The notes below the pieces were generated by a model. That model saw only the letters and a program-made list of their open reading frames with translations. It ran no database searches and had not been told where the DNA came from. 64,000 bases of DNA, taken from Selaginella moellendorffii. Taxonomy: Eukaryota > Streptophyta > Lycopodiopsida > Selaginellales > Selaginellaceae. A program made the translations under genes and the position numbers. Positions 22,901-33,615 of this stretch are shown here, one piece after another. The stretch spans positions 4,102,021-4,166,020 of the forward strand of contig NW_003314262.1 in assembly GCF_000143415.4 (NCBI RefSeq). Reading direction: 5' to 3'. How positions within the stretch are numbered: the stretch's first letter is position 1; each line of letters starts with the position of its first letter.

Positions 22901-23056
22901 CCGGCGGAGGTGGAGAAGCTGACGCAGGGCGCCCTCGGCAAGAGCGCTGTTGTGGAGGAGGAGCCGTCGACGAGGGATGCGTCCAAGCTCTCGGACCACC
23001 AGGATTCGTCGTCGCCGCCCGCGATCTCCACCAAGGGGGCCGCCTCGGATCTCTAA
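19911..23056 (+). CDS. ARF: Auxin response factor, class B (ARF1/ARF2-like)
   Basis: Twelve exons: 19911-19992, 20118-20230, 20292-20387, 20455-20511, 20559-20714, 20776-20951, 21007-21174, 21233-21352, 21405-21480, 21530-22486, 22551-22741, 22861-23056; about 795 residues. Order: N-terminal dimerisation segment ([20 protein letters not shown]), B3 DNA-binding domain ([18 protein letters not shown] to [10 protein letters not shown]), Auxin_resp/ancillary domain ([22 protein letters not shown]), a middle region that is not Gln-rich, and a C-terminal PB1 domain ([29 protein letters not shown]). KIFGF near residue 597 resembles the R/K-L-F-G repression motif of class B ARFs, so a repressor role in auxin signalling is inferred. 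The ATG at 19911 is the first after an in-frame stop at 19902. No miR160 site was noticed. Confidence 0.9.
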
Positions 23057-23569
23057 CCCCGTGTCCTCCTTACGAGCACTGTATGATTTTTGCGTGGTAA
23101 GTTTCACAAGGGACAACTTTCCAGGTTTAATCGATGGCAACATCTCGAGAGACACAAGCCCAAGAAGAAGATGATTCTTAGGTGGTGTAGAACGAACGAA
23201 GAACGAGCGAGACGAAAACAAAAAAAGAGAGAGAGAGAAAGAGAGTCTGCTGCTACTGCCAACTTTTAGATGTATGTGCCTTCTACTCTTGTTTGAGTGC
23301 TCCATGTACAAAAACTGGTGCTTAAGTTCTTTTGTGTAAATGGGATATTTGGGTTTTAAGAATATTCTTTGTATCTAAGTTTTATAATCTAAAAGTCAGT
23401 AAAACACCATGGTTAAAGTAAAAAATGGTTTAAGCAGAGTGTTCTTAGGTTTATAAAATTTACTTTAATACCGTTACTGTATTACTTCAACCTTAGAAAC
23501 GCGTGCTCGACTTTAGATACGAGAAAACGAAGAGCACAAAAAAAGCTTGAACAGAACGAACTTACTTAC
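23057..23569. other. Convergent 3' flanks of ARF and eEF2
   Basis: Contains the ARF 3' UTR and, at the right edge, the eEF2 3' UTR on the other strand. No other feature seen. Confidence 0.5.
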
Positions 23570-26331
23570 CTAGAGGTGGTCCTCGTACTCGATGAGCGGC
23601 GGGACGGCCTCCTTGATCCCCTTCCTCTTCCTGATCCCGGCCACGATCACCCCGGCCTGCGACGCCGGATCCAGGGGGTCGCTCGCCACCATCTCCCAGT
23701 GATCGAACACGCTCTGCGGGAACGCCTGCCCGGACGTGGCCGCTCGCAGCTGCGTCGAGAATCCAAACGACTCGATCACCGGGAGGTAGGCCTTGATGCT
23801 GTAGAGCGGCGTGCCGGGCCTCCGGAGCTCCTCGAAGACGTGGCCGCGCTTCTGGTTGAGCACGCTGTAGATGCCACCCAGCGCCGCCTCGGGCGCCTGG
23901 ATCTCCACCAGGTAGACGGGCTCCAGCAGCCTCGGGTTGGCGCACAGCTGCGCCGCGTACATGACCCTCCTGGCCGTCGGCATGATCTGTCCGCCACCCC
24001 TGTGGATCGCGTCCGAGTGGAGCACCACGTCGCACACCTCGAAGCCAATGCCGCGCATGCTCTCCCCGGCGATGGCTCCCTCCTTGGACACGATCTGGAA
24101 CGCCGCCACCACCGAGTCCTTGATCTCGTTCAGGTACTGGACTCCCTTGCACGCGTCCACCACCAGGTTTGGCCCGCTCGTCTCGGGCCCAAAGCTCCAG
24201 ATCTTCCTCGCCTGGTCCTTGTCCCAGCTGAACTCCTCGGCCATGATCTTGGAGCGGAGCTTGGGGTCGTCCCTGGGCCCGATCCTCCCCTCGTCGATGG
24301 CGTCGGCGAGCCCGTCCTCGAGGGGACGAGCCTCGAAGTAGAGCCGGTTGTGCTTGTTGGGGGACTTGCTCATCACCTGCCGGGACCTCTCCAGCACCGT
24401 CTCCCGGAACGACACCACCGGATCCGAGACCTTGATCGCAGTCTGCATGAACTCGCTCTGCAGGTCCTTGAGGCAGATCTCCAGGTGAAGCTCGCCAGCG
24501 CCGGCGACGATGTGCTCGCCAGACTCGTCAATGCTGCACTGCACCATGGGATCCGACTTGGCTAGGCGTTTGAGTCCCTCCGCCAGTTTTGGCAGGTCCG
24601 CGGCGTTCTCGCACTGGACAGCAACCCGGACGACTGGAGAGACCGAGAACTTCATGGCCCGTATCGGATGAGCGTCCACCTCACTCTCGTTGGTCAGGGT
24701 GGCATTCTTGACGATGAACTGGTCCAGCCCGACCATGGCAGCGTTGTTGCCGCAGGGGACGTCATCCACCGTTTCTTGCTTCTTTCCCATCCAGATGTGT
24801 GTCCTCTGGACGCTCCTCACGTACAAGTCAGTCTTCCCCCCGGGAACATACGCCGGTCCCATGATACGCACTTTCATCCCCGTAGCCACAGTGCCCGAGA
24901 AGACTCTTCCAAAAGCGTAGAACCGGCCGTTGTCGTTAGCCGGGATCATCTTGGAAACGTAGACCATAAGAGGACCCTTAGGATCACAGTTCCTGATGGC
25001 AGCAGCGTACTTGTCGTCCAAAGGCCCCTCGTAGAGATTTTCCACGCGATACTTCTGGGCCACCACTGGTGACGGGAGGTGGTAGATGATCATTTCCAGC
25101 AGCGCATCGCTCGCGGGCAGCCACAGTTGCATGACACGCTTCATTAGAGCTTTCCCGGATTTTTGCTTGTCTTCGCCCTTCAAGGTAACGTTAAGCTTCT
25201 GAAGCATTGGCCTGTCCACAATAACACAAAGCTATTAGTGTGACTAGAAAAACGAAGAAACAATCTAGCTTACAAGAGCTTGTCCATCTGGTCGTTCACC
25301 GCGATGTCGATGATCTGCTTGATAGGATTGTAGATGAACTGCACGAACCCACGCGTACAAGTGGGAGAGCCAGTGTTCCTGGTCGTCCACTTCTTTGTCG
25401 CAGGATCAAAGTAGTTCTCGCCCCACAGCTTCTCGACCATCTTCTTCTCGTCCACCTTAAACTTCGACGCATACATCTTCGCGAAGGTCGTGAGAGTGAA
25501 GCCCCAGCCGTGCAAACCAGCCCCAAAGCCCACCGTGCCTCTCTCCGGGTAGACCTGGACATCGCCGAGAAGCTTGTCCTCGTAAGTCGACAAGATCACG
25601 TTGGCGTTCTCGATCACGCGCTGGAAAGTCTGGTAAGCCTCCTCTCCGTCGAGCTGGAGCTCCAGGAAGCAGCGATCCATCTTGTTGACGACCAGGACGG
25701 GCTTGATCCTCTCCCCCAGCGCCTGCCGTAGAACAGTCTCGGTCTGGACGCAAACCCCTTCCACGCAGTCGACCACCACCAGAGCGCCATCGGTGATCCT
25801 CAGCGCCGCGGTGACCTCGGAGGAGAAGTCTACGTGCCCGGGAGAGTCGACAAGGTTGATCAGGTACTCGTTCCCGTCGCGGCTCCCCCGGAAATCTTGA
25901 GGGAAGAAAGAAAGAAACTCGCTTTGCTTAGAAAGAATCCCGGCCTCGATCTGGAAGAAAGAACCTACCTTTCAGGGCCGCGTCCGGCATCGTGTACAAG
26001 AGGGAAATCCCCGTGGACTTGATCGTGATCCCGCGATCCACCTCGTCCTTGCGCGTATCGGTCATGCGGACATTGCCGGCGTTGTCGAGCGAGATGAATC
26101 CAGCGGCCGCGACCAGCGAATCCGTGAGTGTGGATTTCCCTGCGCGCCTGGGCATGAGAATCGACAAGGACACAGAGATTTGTCGCCGCCTCACCGTGAT
26201 CGACATGCGCAATCACCGAGAGGTTCCGGATGTTGTGCGTCTTGTCCATGATCCGCCGCATTTCCTTGGCCTGGAAAGAAATCGATCAGCCGCGCATCGA
26301 TCCATCGCAAGAAAGAAATGGCGCTCACCAT
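23570..26331 (-). CDS. EEF2: Translation elongation factor 2 (eEF2)
   Basis: Minus-strand exons in transcription order: 26331-26329, 26270-26195, 26139-25969, 25895-25274, 25211-23570; 837 residues, typical for eEF2. This GTPase moves tRNAs and mRNA on the ribosome in the cytosol. The P-loop HVDHGKST is split by the second intron, and G2-G4 follow ([24 protein letters not shown]). The C-terminal domain carries [17 protein letters not shown], whose His is the diphthamide site. The protein ends EYEDHL. The first exon contains only the ATG followed directly by GTGAGC, as known for other plant EF2 genes. Large antisense frames over 23576-24565 are shadows of this GC-biased coding strand. Confidence 0.95.
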
Positions 26332-26366
26332 TTTCAAGAAGCTCAAGAACAAACTCCCTAGTGAAT

Positions 26367-26375
26367 AAACCCTAA
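26367..26375 (-). promoter_or_regulatory. Telo-box in the eEF2 leader
   Basis: AAACCCTAA on the plus strand (TTAGGGTTT in gene orientation), 36 bp before the eEF2 ATG. Telo-boxes are characteristic of plant translation-machinery gene promoters. Confidence 0.5.
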
Positions 26376-26580
26376 GGCTCGAATTTATGGTTCAAGCTAT
26401 TTCTTTAGCCACAAGTAAGGCATCATTTAAGCATATTCGTATTTTTCCCGCCTATAACGCTTGTCTCCAGAAAAACGAAGTATGGAAGAACTCTTGAGAG
26501 ATGGAAGAAATTCTTTAAGATACAAGAGAGCTCCCATATATCCTTGTGGCCACGATCACGCGAGAGCTTCTCCACAATTC

Positions 26581-27609
26581 TCAAGCTCCAGCGAAGAACA
26601 CGGTCTCCAAAGAGCGTTCTTGCCATCCCCGACACCAGGTCTTTGTCACCATCGTCAGACCTTGCGTTTCTATCCAGTGGAAACCGCAGCATCGTGGAGG
26701 ATTGGGGCGGATATGTGGCCTCTCCCACGAGGAGATTGCATGGCATGCACTGGACTTGTAGCGATGCTCCACCTCTTGGAAAGATTTCTCGTCGAGATGC
26801 ATGGCGGCCTCGGCTGTTCTTGCGCGAACTCGCGCCTCGAGAGCAGCGATGAGCGCTCCATCGCTCTTTTGGAGATACTCTCGCCTAAGCTTGCGGGCTC
26901 TGCGACCTTGGCCTCGCAGCTCCAGCCACTCACACTTCTGTTCGACGTGGGACTTGAACGCTGCGGCGCTTGATCTCGTGATCTTATTCTTGGCGGTGAC
27001 CCGGACGAAACCCACTGGATCGATCTCTCCCGAAGCCCACCATTTGAGTCCAACGGCAATGCACGGGATCTTGTCCATCCTCCCTGCTCGTATGTTGCAC
27101 ACCGCGGCGGCACAGCCGTAGTAGAACATCTCGAAGGCATCTCCGGCCATTCATCCGTGCCTCTTCCACCCAAAACTCCCAGAGTTATGTGCTGGTTGAT
27201 GGCGCGGTCACGTCCATACATCCGGAGGAGGACTGCCTCGTTCGTGAAACTCTTGGCTTGCTCATCGAGAGGAAAGAACTCGGACAAGTCACGGCCCGCT
27301 GGAGCAGGCTGATCGAGTTGAAAAGCAAGGGAAGGACGAGGATGGAGAAGTTTACGATGAAGCTAGAAATGACAAAGAAGAAGACGAAGATGGTGAATAA
27401 CTTCTTTGCAAACTCTCCAACGCTCTTGTCATCCTGGAAGGAATCAACACCTGGATTGTCGTAGCACTCTTCGAGGCGCTCTGAGGCAGAGAGGTGAATG
27501 CCGCAAGGAAGTGACCGACAATCGGCCGGTATCCGACCTCTGTCCGTGCTGGATCGAAAGCATTCCCCGACAACTCCATCTGGAAAGCCATCCCCTTGAG
27601 CGAAAACAT
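26581..27609 (-). pseudogene. Uncharacterised two-exon gene, frameshifted
   Basis: Exon 1 (27609-27451) encodes MFSLKGMAFQMELSGNAFDP and on, and ends at a GTGTTG donor in phase. A strong pyrimidine-tract acceptor (TTTCTAG) starts exon 2 at 27362, which reads through AKSFTNEAVLLRMYGRDRAI and HITLGVLGG. Near 27150 the frame has to shift by one base to continue into DAFEMFYYGCAAAVCNIR, IPCIAVGLKWWASGEIDP and a long basic helical tail ending at the stop at 26581. I do not recognise the family. It could be a decaying lineage-specific gene, or an intact gene with a one-base sequencing error. It lies directly downstream of the F-box pseudogene on the same strand. Confidence 0.45.
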
Positions 27610-27666
27610 GACAACGTCCTTACCGATCCTTTTCGAAACTTTTCACTGCATGATCCTGGCTGGACA

Positions 27667-29252
27667 TCAAGCAATGGCTGAGCAAGCTGTAGCAAGTCCT
27701 TGGCCATTCGGGTTATATCCTACACAACAATCATCCAAACCTTTTGTTCCGGTAACCCTACAAAAGATATTCTAACCTTTTGAGTATATCAGAAGCAAAG
27801 ATGAGTGAGAAATAGAAGAGAAATACCTTTGGTTTCATCCTCTTCGAACAAATCTGGAACTCTTGTTGGTAGATCTTCATACCCAGGGAAGTAGTTTAAC
27901 ATCCGGGGCCATGGGAAACGTCTCTTGTTCCTCTGAACGAAAAGCTGGACAATACGAGTGAACAGGAGCGGGCTTGGAGGAGAATCGTCGTAAGTGTCAT
28001 TCTCTGTGTTACAAGTTCAAGCGTTTCTAGAGGAACGATATATAGAAAACTAGAATACCTGGAATAGTCAAGCGGAAGTCCACGTTGGGTGCCGCTGCTA
28101 GCAAAACTTTTGTTACCTCCTCGACAGCATCCTCTTCCTCCTCATCAAGCTCGTAAAGCTCATCAAACTTGGAACTCAACAGCCGGACTTCCAAAACTTG
28201 GAGCTTCTCGAGGTTGAGCTTTGTGTGTTTGTTGCTCCTGAATGCCTGCTCACCAACAAACAAATTCATTTAGTGAAGGCATGAGTGATCAGTAAGATGC
28301 AAAGCTTACTCTCAACATGCTCATGTTCATGCTCAGCTCTCAGATTTTAGGAAAGTGCATGAGAAACTCCATGATGCATAACGACTCTTGGCCATATGAA
28401 AATCCTGGAAAAAGTTTCAGACATTCCAACTGCAGCATCTTCCCGAGGAAAGACCATAAATATGATTCCAGCACTTCAAGTGAAAAATAACTTCCCACTA
28501 CTTCCAATGTGCGTAAAAAACCGAGTGGAGAAGGAATCACCTCTACCTTGTCTATGTAAGAGAAACCAAGGAGCAGCCTCTCAAGGTTATTACCCTGTAG
28601 AAGTAATCTTCCCCTCGTATTTGTCAGTGCCACACCTTTGAGCTTTGGAGCATTAACAGTGAAGATGCCTTCGCAAAACTCTAGCTCCAAAAAGTTCATG
28701 TTGGGGTTGTGTAACTCGCAAGCACAAGTACTCCAAAAGCGTTCCCGTGCTCACAAACTCCTCCAATTCTCTCTTGGCACTCTCGCTTTTGCCCCGAAAG
28801 TCTAGAATGCATCGCTTGAGCCTCGCCAAGCGTGGGAGGGATTTGAATTGGACAGTTGAACTGATGGAGAGCTCTTCGAGGTGTGGAGATGCTAAGGACA
28901 GGAAGGAGAGATCTAGTTCTACTTCTTGGACACACAAAAGCCTCGGCGTGAAGAGATGGTTGCTGTTGCGCACTAGTGCCTCCCAGACTGCTGGATGGAA
29001 GCGATGAAGTAAAAGCTCTTCCAGACTGCGGAATGATTCAAGGAAACAGCAAAGCATTCGGCGGCGATACGGGTGGAACCCGTATGGCAAGTACCCTGGC
29101 TCTTCAAAGCGAGATATATCCCTGAAAGCCTCCCTCCACAACTTACATACCCTTCGAATTGCGATGAGCGAGTACATATCTTGCAGTTTGTTGAAAATCC
29201 ACACAAGGAGTTCCAAAGGAAGACGCTCTATTGCGTTCGAAGATGGAGCCAT
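27667..29252 (-). pseudogene. F-box protein gene with two disabling lesions
   Basis: Exon 1 starts at 29252 with an N-terminal F-box (IERLPLELLVWIFNKLQ, RRVCKLWREAF), followed by Leu-rich segments (LEELLLHRFHP, PHLEELSIS, NNLERLLLGFSYID) typical of F-box/LRR or FBD-type proteins that select substrates for SCF ubiquitin ligases. Exons 28245-28059, 28003-27827 and 27719-27667 then splice in phase to a TGA at 27667. Two breaks occur within exon 1: a one-base frame shift near 28697, between VTQPQ and NFLELEFCEG, and an in-frame TGA at 28342-28340 between FPKI and ELSMNM. Intact splice sites and open flanking frames suggest recent inactivation. Confidence 0.65.
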
Positions 29253-29778
29253 GGGAAGAACCCTAGAATATTTTACTTAGGCTAAATTCTGCATTATCTC
29301 ATGCACTGGAACCTCGAGTTGCTTGCTTGGTTTTCTCACAGCGTCCTTTGCTTTGGTCAGCCAACCAAGTGGAGGTTTGTGTTTTGGGACTGTGGCATAC
29401 ACATCTTCATCACAAGCAATTCCACACATTTAGTGCCCGATCACCATAGTCGAGCTCCATCTTCAATCTGCGGCAAAGCACAACGAATAATACAGCAATT
29501 GCAAGCTCTACAAAGTTGTTTTTAAGCTGATTTTCTTAATTCCACAAGAAAAAGCAAAAGGCCAGAGCTAGTTGGTATTGTTTAAGCTAAATGCATACAA
29601 CGCCTTCTTGGTCGTAACTAGATGGAAAGTGATTACTTGTCAGTCAGCCTTCCTTCAATTCTATTGTCCACGAATGCTAGATCTGGTTATTTGATAGTTA
29701 CATGGTGAAGAACTAATGTATCGATGGATGAGAAAGGCCATGCAAGTCTAGAGGTGCTAGATTGTCCTAGACTCCCTT
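29253..29778. other. Intergenic DNA upstream of the broken germin copy
   Basis: No gene seen. From about 29700 it matches the promoters of the two intact germin-like genes (GATGGATGAGAAAGGCCATG). Confidence 0.5.
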
Positions 29779-29839
29779 TATAAGCCCAATCCATTTCCCT
29801 CTCAACAGTGTCTCATGTCAAGGATATTTTTCTCTCATT

Positions 29840-30335
29840 CCATGGCGGCAACAATGCTGGCAATTCTCATCACCCTCTTTGCCTTTGCGTGCTCACCAAA
29901 ACCACTCGTTCGCGCTGCATGAGGACATGCTCCAGGAAGTTTGTGTTGCGGACAACAACAGCACTATCACCATCAATGGCAAGGTTTGCAAGCCCATGGC
30001 AGCCGAGGACTTCAAGTTGGGTTTGCTCAGGAACCCGGGCAACACTGGCAACAGGCTCGGCTCCGCCGTCACCGCTGCAAACGTTGCCAATTTCCCTGAG
30101 CTCAACACTCTGGACATCTCATTTCTCTGGAGTCATTTGTGCTCCTTGACTACGCACCCGGCAGTGTCAATCCCCCACACGTCACCGAGCTCCTCTTCCT
30201 CGTCCAGGGAGCTCTCTATGTTGGCTTCGTCAGCTCTTCGTGCAGACCATGTATTCCGGCGAGCTGTTCGTGTTCCCCCTGGAATGTTTCACTTCCAGAT
30301 CAATGTGCCACGTGCCGCCACTCCTTTTTGGGAAA
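29840..30335 (+). pseudogene. Broken germin-like gene (third copy)
   Basis: Starts ATGGCGGCAACAATGCTGGC like the intact copies at 41053 and 48187 and keeps their promoter, including TATAAG at 29779-29784. A small deletion near 29917 removes the end of the signal peptide and shifts the frame. A deletion of about 20 bp near 30225 removes the segment after VGFV, and the sequence diverges after about 30335, before the C-terminal helices. The box 1 metal-binding segment has also lost several bases. It cannot encode a functional cupin. Confidence 0.8.
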
Positions 30336-30391
30336 AAGGATAATTCATTGTATAAATCTAGGTTTCTGTAAAGGATTTTACATTGTAGTAG

Positions 30392-31189
30392 ATGGCGTTA
30401 AAGGATATGAGCTCAGTTGCGTGCATACCGCACAGATCTCATGGAGAGTTGTGTCTTCGGAAGCCTCACAGATCAAAAGTTTTTCCTATGGAGGGAGAGA
30501 TTGATTGGATGGAAGATAACGATCATTATTATGAGTTGCTAAAAGCCAAGTTAAGGTTTGATATGTGGAAAGAGAAGGAAAGAGTGTTTACTGAACAACA
30601 AAAAAAGTTTTTAAGTCAATGTCGAGATTACTTTGTTGCCGGACTTTTGATCCTTACGGGTTTCTTATGTGTTAACTGTCTTATTCTTAAGGAGAATAGC
30701 TTTTACAATTGCTATTATGGTTATAATGAGGTATGTAAAATTGTGTGAATTAATTTTTTTCTAATACTTCAATGTCTTTTCCAGGGATCTATACTCAAAT
30801 ATGGGTATTGCTTCATCACAGAGATGAGCAGTGGAATGTTTAGCATCATTTGTATGATAAATATGATGCTTTACATTGTGTGGATTTATTTTACGAGTGA
30901 TATCAAACCCATCACCTTGTTTGTTAGTGGAGGTTTAGTGGGAGGGATGAATGTCGGGACCACAATAATTTCACTCAAGGGTCATTGGCCGGGTTGGATT
31001 TTAACATGGATCATCTATACTGGACTTCACACCATTCCAAATATATGCACTGCTCAATCAGTTCATTTCCTCAACAAGAACAAAAGGTGGAAGCTAATAT
31101 TTCATTTGATTATGGGCTTGATCATTCCATTTCTCATGGGGGCAACAATGACACTTGTGGAGCTCCTGTGCGTAAAGTCGACATTCTGA
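30392..31189 (+). CDS. Uncharacterised multi-pass membrane protein
   Basis: Two exons, 30392-30730 and 30785-31189, splice in phase (GTATGT donor, TTTTCCAG acceptor) into 247 residues. A soluble, charged N-terminus (FDMWKEKERVFTEQQKKFL) precedes about five hydrophobic segments: YFVAGLLILTGFLCVNCLIL, GMFSIICMINMMLYIVWIYF, ITLFVSGGLVGGMNVGTTII, GWILTWIIYTGLHTI and LIFHLIMGLIIPFLMGATM. A start at 30488 (MEGEIDWMEDNDH) is equally plausible and would drop 32 residues with no obvious signal. I do not recognise the family. The AT-rich codon use differs from the conserved genes of this window and resembles recently arisen or accessory genes. Confidence 0.6.
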
Positions 31190-31710
31190 ATCTGTGGCAA
31201 TACAACGAGCAGTTTATGCTTCAAGTGGTGATAGAGGAGTGAGGTTACTTTAGACAGAATTCTTCTAATTAAAGGTTTATTTCTTACCAAGTACAGCTAC
31301 ACTGGAATAAATTAGAAATAAATTTATAAAGATGTTTTAAAATGATAGAAAAATTGTTCAATCAAGAAATAATGCTACAAATTTGACATACATATATTAA
31401 TATATATAAAATGTTAGAATATATTACATGTTATTTAGATTATCGATAGGATAGTGGACTATAATATTTCAGAACAAGCTAAGAGATGCAATACATGAGA
31501 ATAACCATGTTATCATGTGAATAATCTGTAAGGATTCAAAATTGAATAAGATCTTGGCATTTATGTTTCTGATTCCAAGATTTTATAAAAAAGAATGTGC
31601 CTTTTATCTAATATTTACTTAACTAAATAGAACTAAAACATGATAATTTATATGATAATATTTTCTTAGAAAATGGATTGAGAGACTGCTGGCTAAATTG
31701 ATCAATCAGT
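31190..31710. other. AT-rich intergenic DNA
   Basis: Nothing recognisable. Confidence 0.5.
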
Positions 31711-32060
31711 TCAAAGCGCTAAGAAGAAAGCAAGATGGAGTTTTAAGAAAATAAGCTTTGCCAATGCATCACACCCTCTAATAGAACTTACAATACATGT
31801 TCTTCCACTATTTTCTTTTTCTCTAACTCTTTTCTTCACATTAATGTGAAGTCTCCTTCCAGATTGCTCCTCGATCTCCTTCTCATCAGCCTCGAGCTTG
31901 CAAAGCTCTAGCATTCTCTCATTGATGAGATTTCATACTAATTCATACTTGTTTGCATTTGGCAGCATTCGAAACAATCTCTTGAGGATATATGTGTGAT
32001 AATTGGCTTCTGGACGATTCTGAAGTGCTGGTATATCTAGAGCATATGGAAGCAAGCGTC
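31711..32060 (-). pseudogene. Coding remnant, possibly of an F-box gene like that at 27667-29252
   Basis: On the minus strand, 32060-31960 reads (with a stop) a segment like PWRRLLPYALDIPALQNRPE, which loosely parallels PWPRMLNYFPGYEDLP of the F-box pseudogene. A charged segment (MLELCKLEADEKEIEEQSGR) follows at 31914-31711. The similarity is weak and judged by eye only. Confidence 0.3.
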
Positions 32061-32258
32061 TCCATGGTCATATTGTCCTTTTGCTACTAACCTATGAGCT
32101 ATCAAGGCAAACAATACGAAAATTCAATTCATTATTTCCCAGGAACTCACTATCCAAAAACCCATTGACACAAAATGAGATGAGCCATCAAGCCAAATAA
32201 TGCCACAAAAATTTCTTCATAGATTTGCTAGAAATCGTAGAGCTCACTGGCAAGTTGT

Positions 32259-32609
32259 TCAGGGAACTCCTGCGACCAAAGAGCTCCTGGAATCTCCACA
32301 AAGTTGACTGCTCCCTTGGCACCTAAGGAGCTTCCATCTCGGCTCTAGAACGCCTTGAAAACAATCATCATCTTTCTGCCAAAGAGCTCTATGATTAAAT
32401 TCCCGGCTCTTCACTGGATCGAGCAGGCTAGTGAGGAAGGTGGCTGGACCGTAGCAAGCTTCTGGGAGCAGAGAGAGGCAACTGTCGACAATGGCATCAG
32501 TCACATTGCTCAACTCCCAGTAGACGTGTTTTCCTATGTTGCTTTGGCTTCTCACAAGTGCGTTATAAAGAGCCCAGCCATGGCAGTATCTCACAAAGCT
32601 CCTCCATAC
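32259..32609 (-). pseudogene. Isolated coding-like exon, unknown family
   Basis: After an acceptor (GCCCAG) the frame from 32609 reads VWRSFVRYCHGWALYNALVR, then GKHVYWELSNVTDAIVDSCL, open for 116 codons to a TGA at 32261. No start codon context and no continuing exon was found. Not recognised; probably a gene fragment. Confidence 0.3.
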
Positions 32610-32814
32610 CTGGGCATAAACAATATAGAGTTAAGCAAGTGAAAAAAGATTTTGGAACTAAGCACTACTTTGAAAAGACAAAGTTCATAAGAGACAATTT
32701 ACAACTTAGCATTCCAACTGAACCAGCAATCTACTTGAGGTACACAAATACTTCCAATCATCATTTTTGATTCAAATAAGCACGACCCTCAAAACCAATT
32801 CCCTGAAAGAAATT

Positions 32815-33128
32815 CCTTGGGTTTTTAAAGGGGGGGGGAACCAAAAAAAAGGTCCAAAAAAGGGGGGGGGGAATTTGGGAAAAAAAAGGGGGGTTTGGGG
32901 GGAAGGGATTTTTGGTTTTTTTCCAAGGAAAGGGGGGGGGAGGGAAAAACCGGGTTTTATTTTTTTGGGGGGTTTAAAGGGTTTGGGAAAAGATTAATTT
33001 TTAAACCCCAAAAAAAAGGGGGCTGGGGGCCAAATTTTTAAATTTTTTAGGGGGGGGGGACCCCTTAAGGGTGGGGGGTTTTAAAAGGGGTTTGGGGAAG
33101 GCAAAAAAAAATGGGTTTAAAAAGGGGG
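32815..33128. other. Probable low-quality sequence (homopolymer artefacts)
   Basis: More than 300 bp made almost entirely of runs of G, A and T (G8-G9, A7-A9, T6-T7) in patterns such as GGGGGGGGAACC and AAAAAAGGGGGGGGGG, with hardly any C, ending in a long C run. This resembles degraded base-calling at the end of a Sanger read rather than genomic sequence. Confidence 0.7.
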
Positions 33129-33157
33129 CCCCCCCCCCCCCCCCCCCCCCTCCCCCC

Positions 33158-33217
<60 letters not shown>
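33129..33217 (+). repeat. Poly-C followed by (TC)n microsatellite
   Basis: About 22 C, then CT-rich sequence and roughly 25 TC units. The C run may be an artefact; the TC run looks real. Confidence 0.75.
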
Positions 33218-33218
<1 letters not shown>

Positions 33219-33272
33219 CCAGTCTAAAGTCAAAAATTTATAAGAATGCTTTATTTATTTGTTAGATGGAGA

Positions 33273-33615
33273 ATAAAGCAACCAAAAAGAACAATTTAAA
33301 AAATAATATAAAGGTTAGAGAAAGGGCCTATAAATAAGAATGCTTCTTTCCTAATGAATTATGGGTTCTTGCGATATTTAGGGTTAAAAAGAATATTAAT
33401 ATTGGGCTAGGTTCAAAACGAATATTATTTTCTCCATTTGAATTATTGGGCTGATTAATCTTTCAAAAAGTCCAAATTCAAAAATTTACATTTAGTATAA
33501 AGAGGTATTGGGTCTGACTTTGTTGCTTAGCTAGAGGAATCACACTATATATCGAAGTTAACACCTAATGGTCCAATTTGCTTTAGCTAGGCTCAATTTG
33601 AGGGAACAAAGAAAA
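33273..33615 (+). mobile_element. Decayed TRIM relative (LTR plus part of the interior)
   Basis: Follows the intact TRIM at 8976-9547 in order: AAGCAACCAAA at the start, GAGAAAGGGCC.ATAAATAAGA, GGGTTCTTGCGATATTTAGGG, AAGTCCAAATTCA..AATTTACA at the LTR end, then TTTAGTATAAAGAGGT where the intact copy has TTTGGTATCAGAGCGGT. The interior continues (TTGCTTAGCTAGAGGAATC) to about 33615; the second LTR is missing. Most changes are C to T or G to A. Confidence 0.75.

Noticed and set aside
23576-24565. Long plus-strand open frame (329 codons) over the eEF2 gene
   Set aside because: It is antisense to the highly conserved eEF2 last exon; its Arg/His/Leu-rich translation is a by-product of GC-rich third positions.
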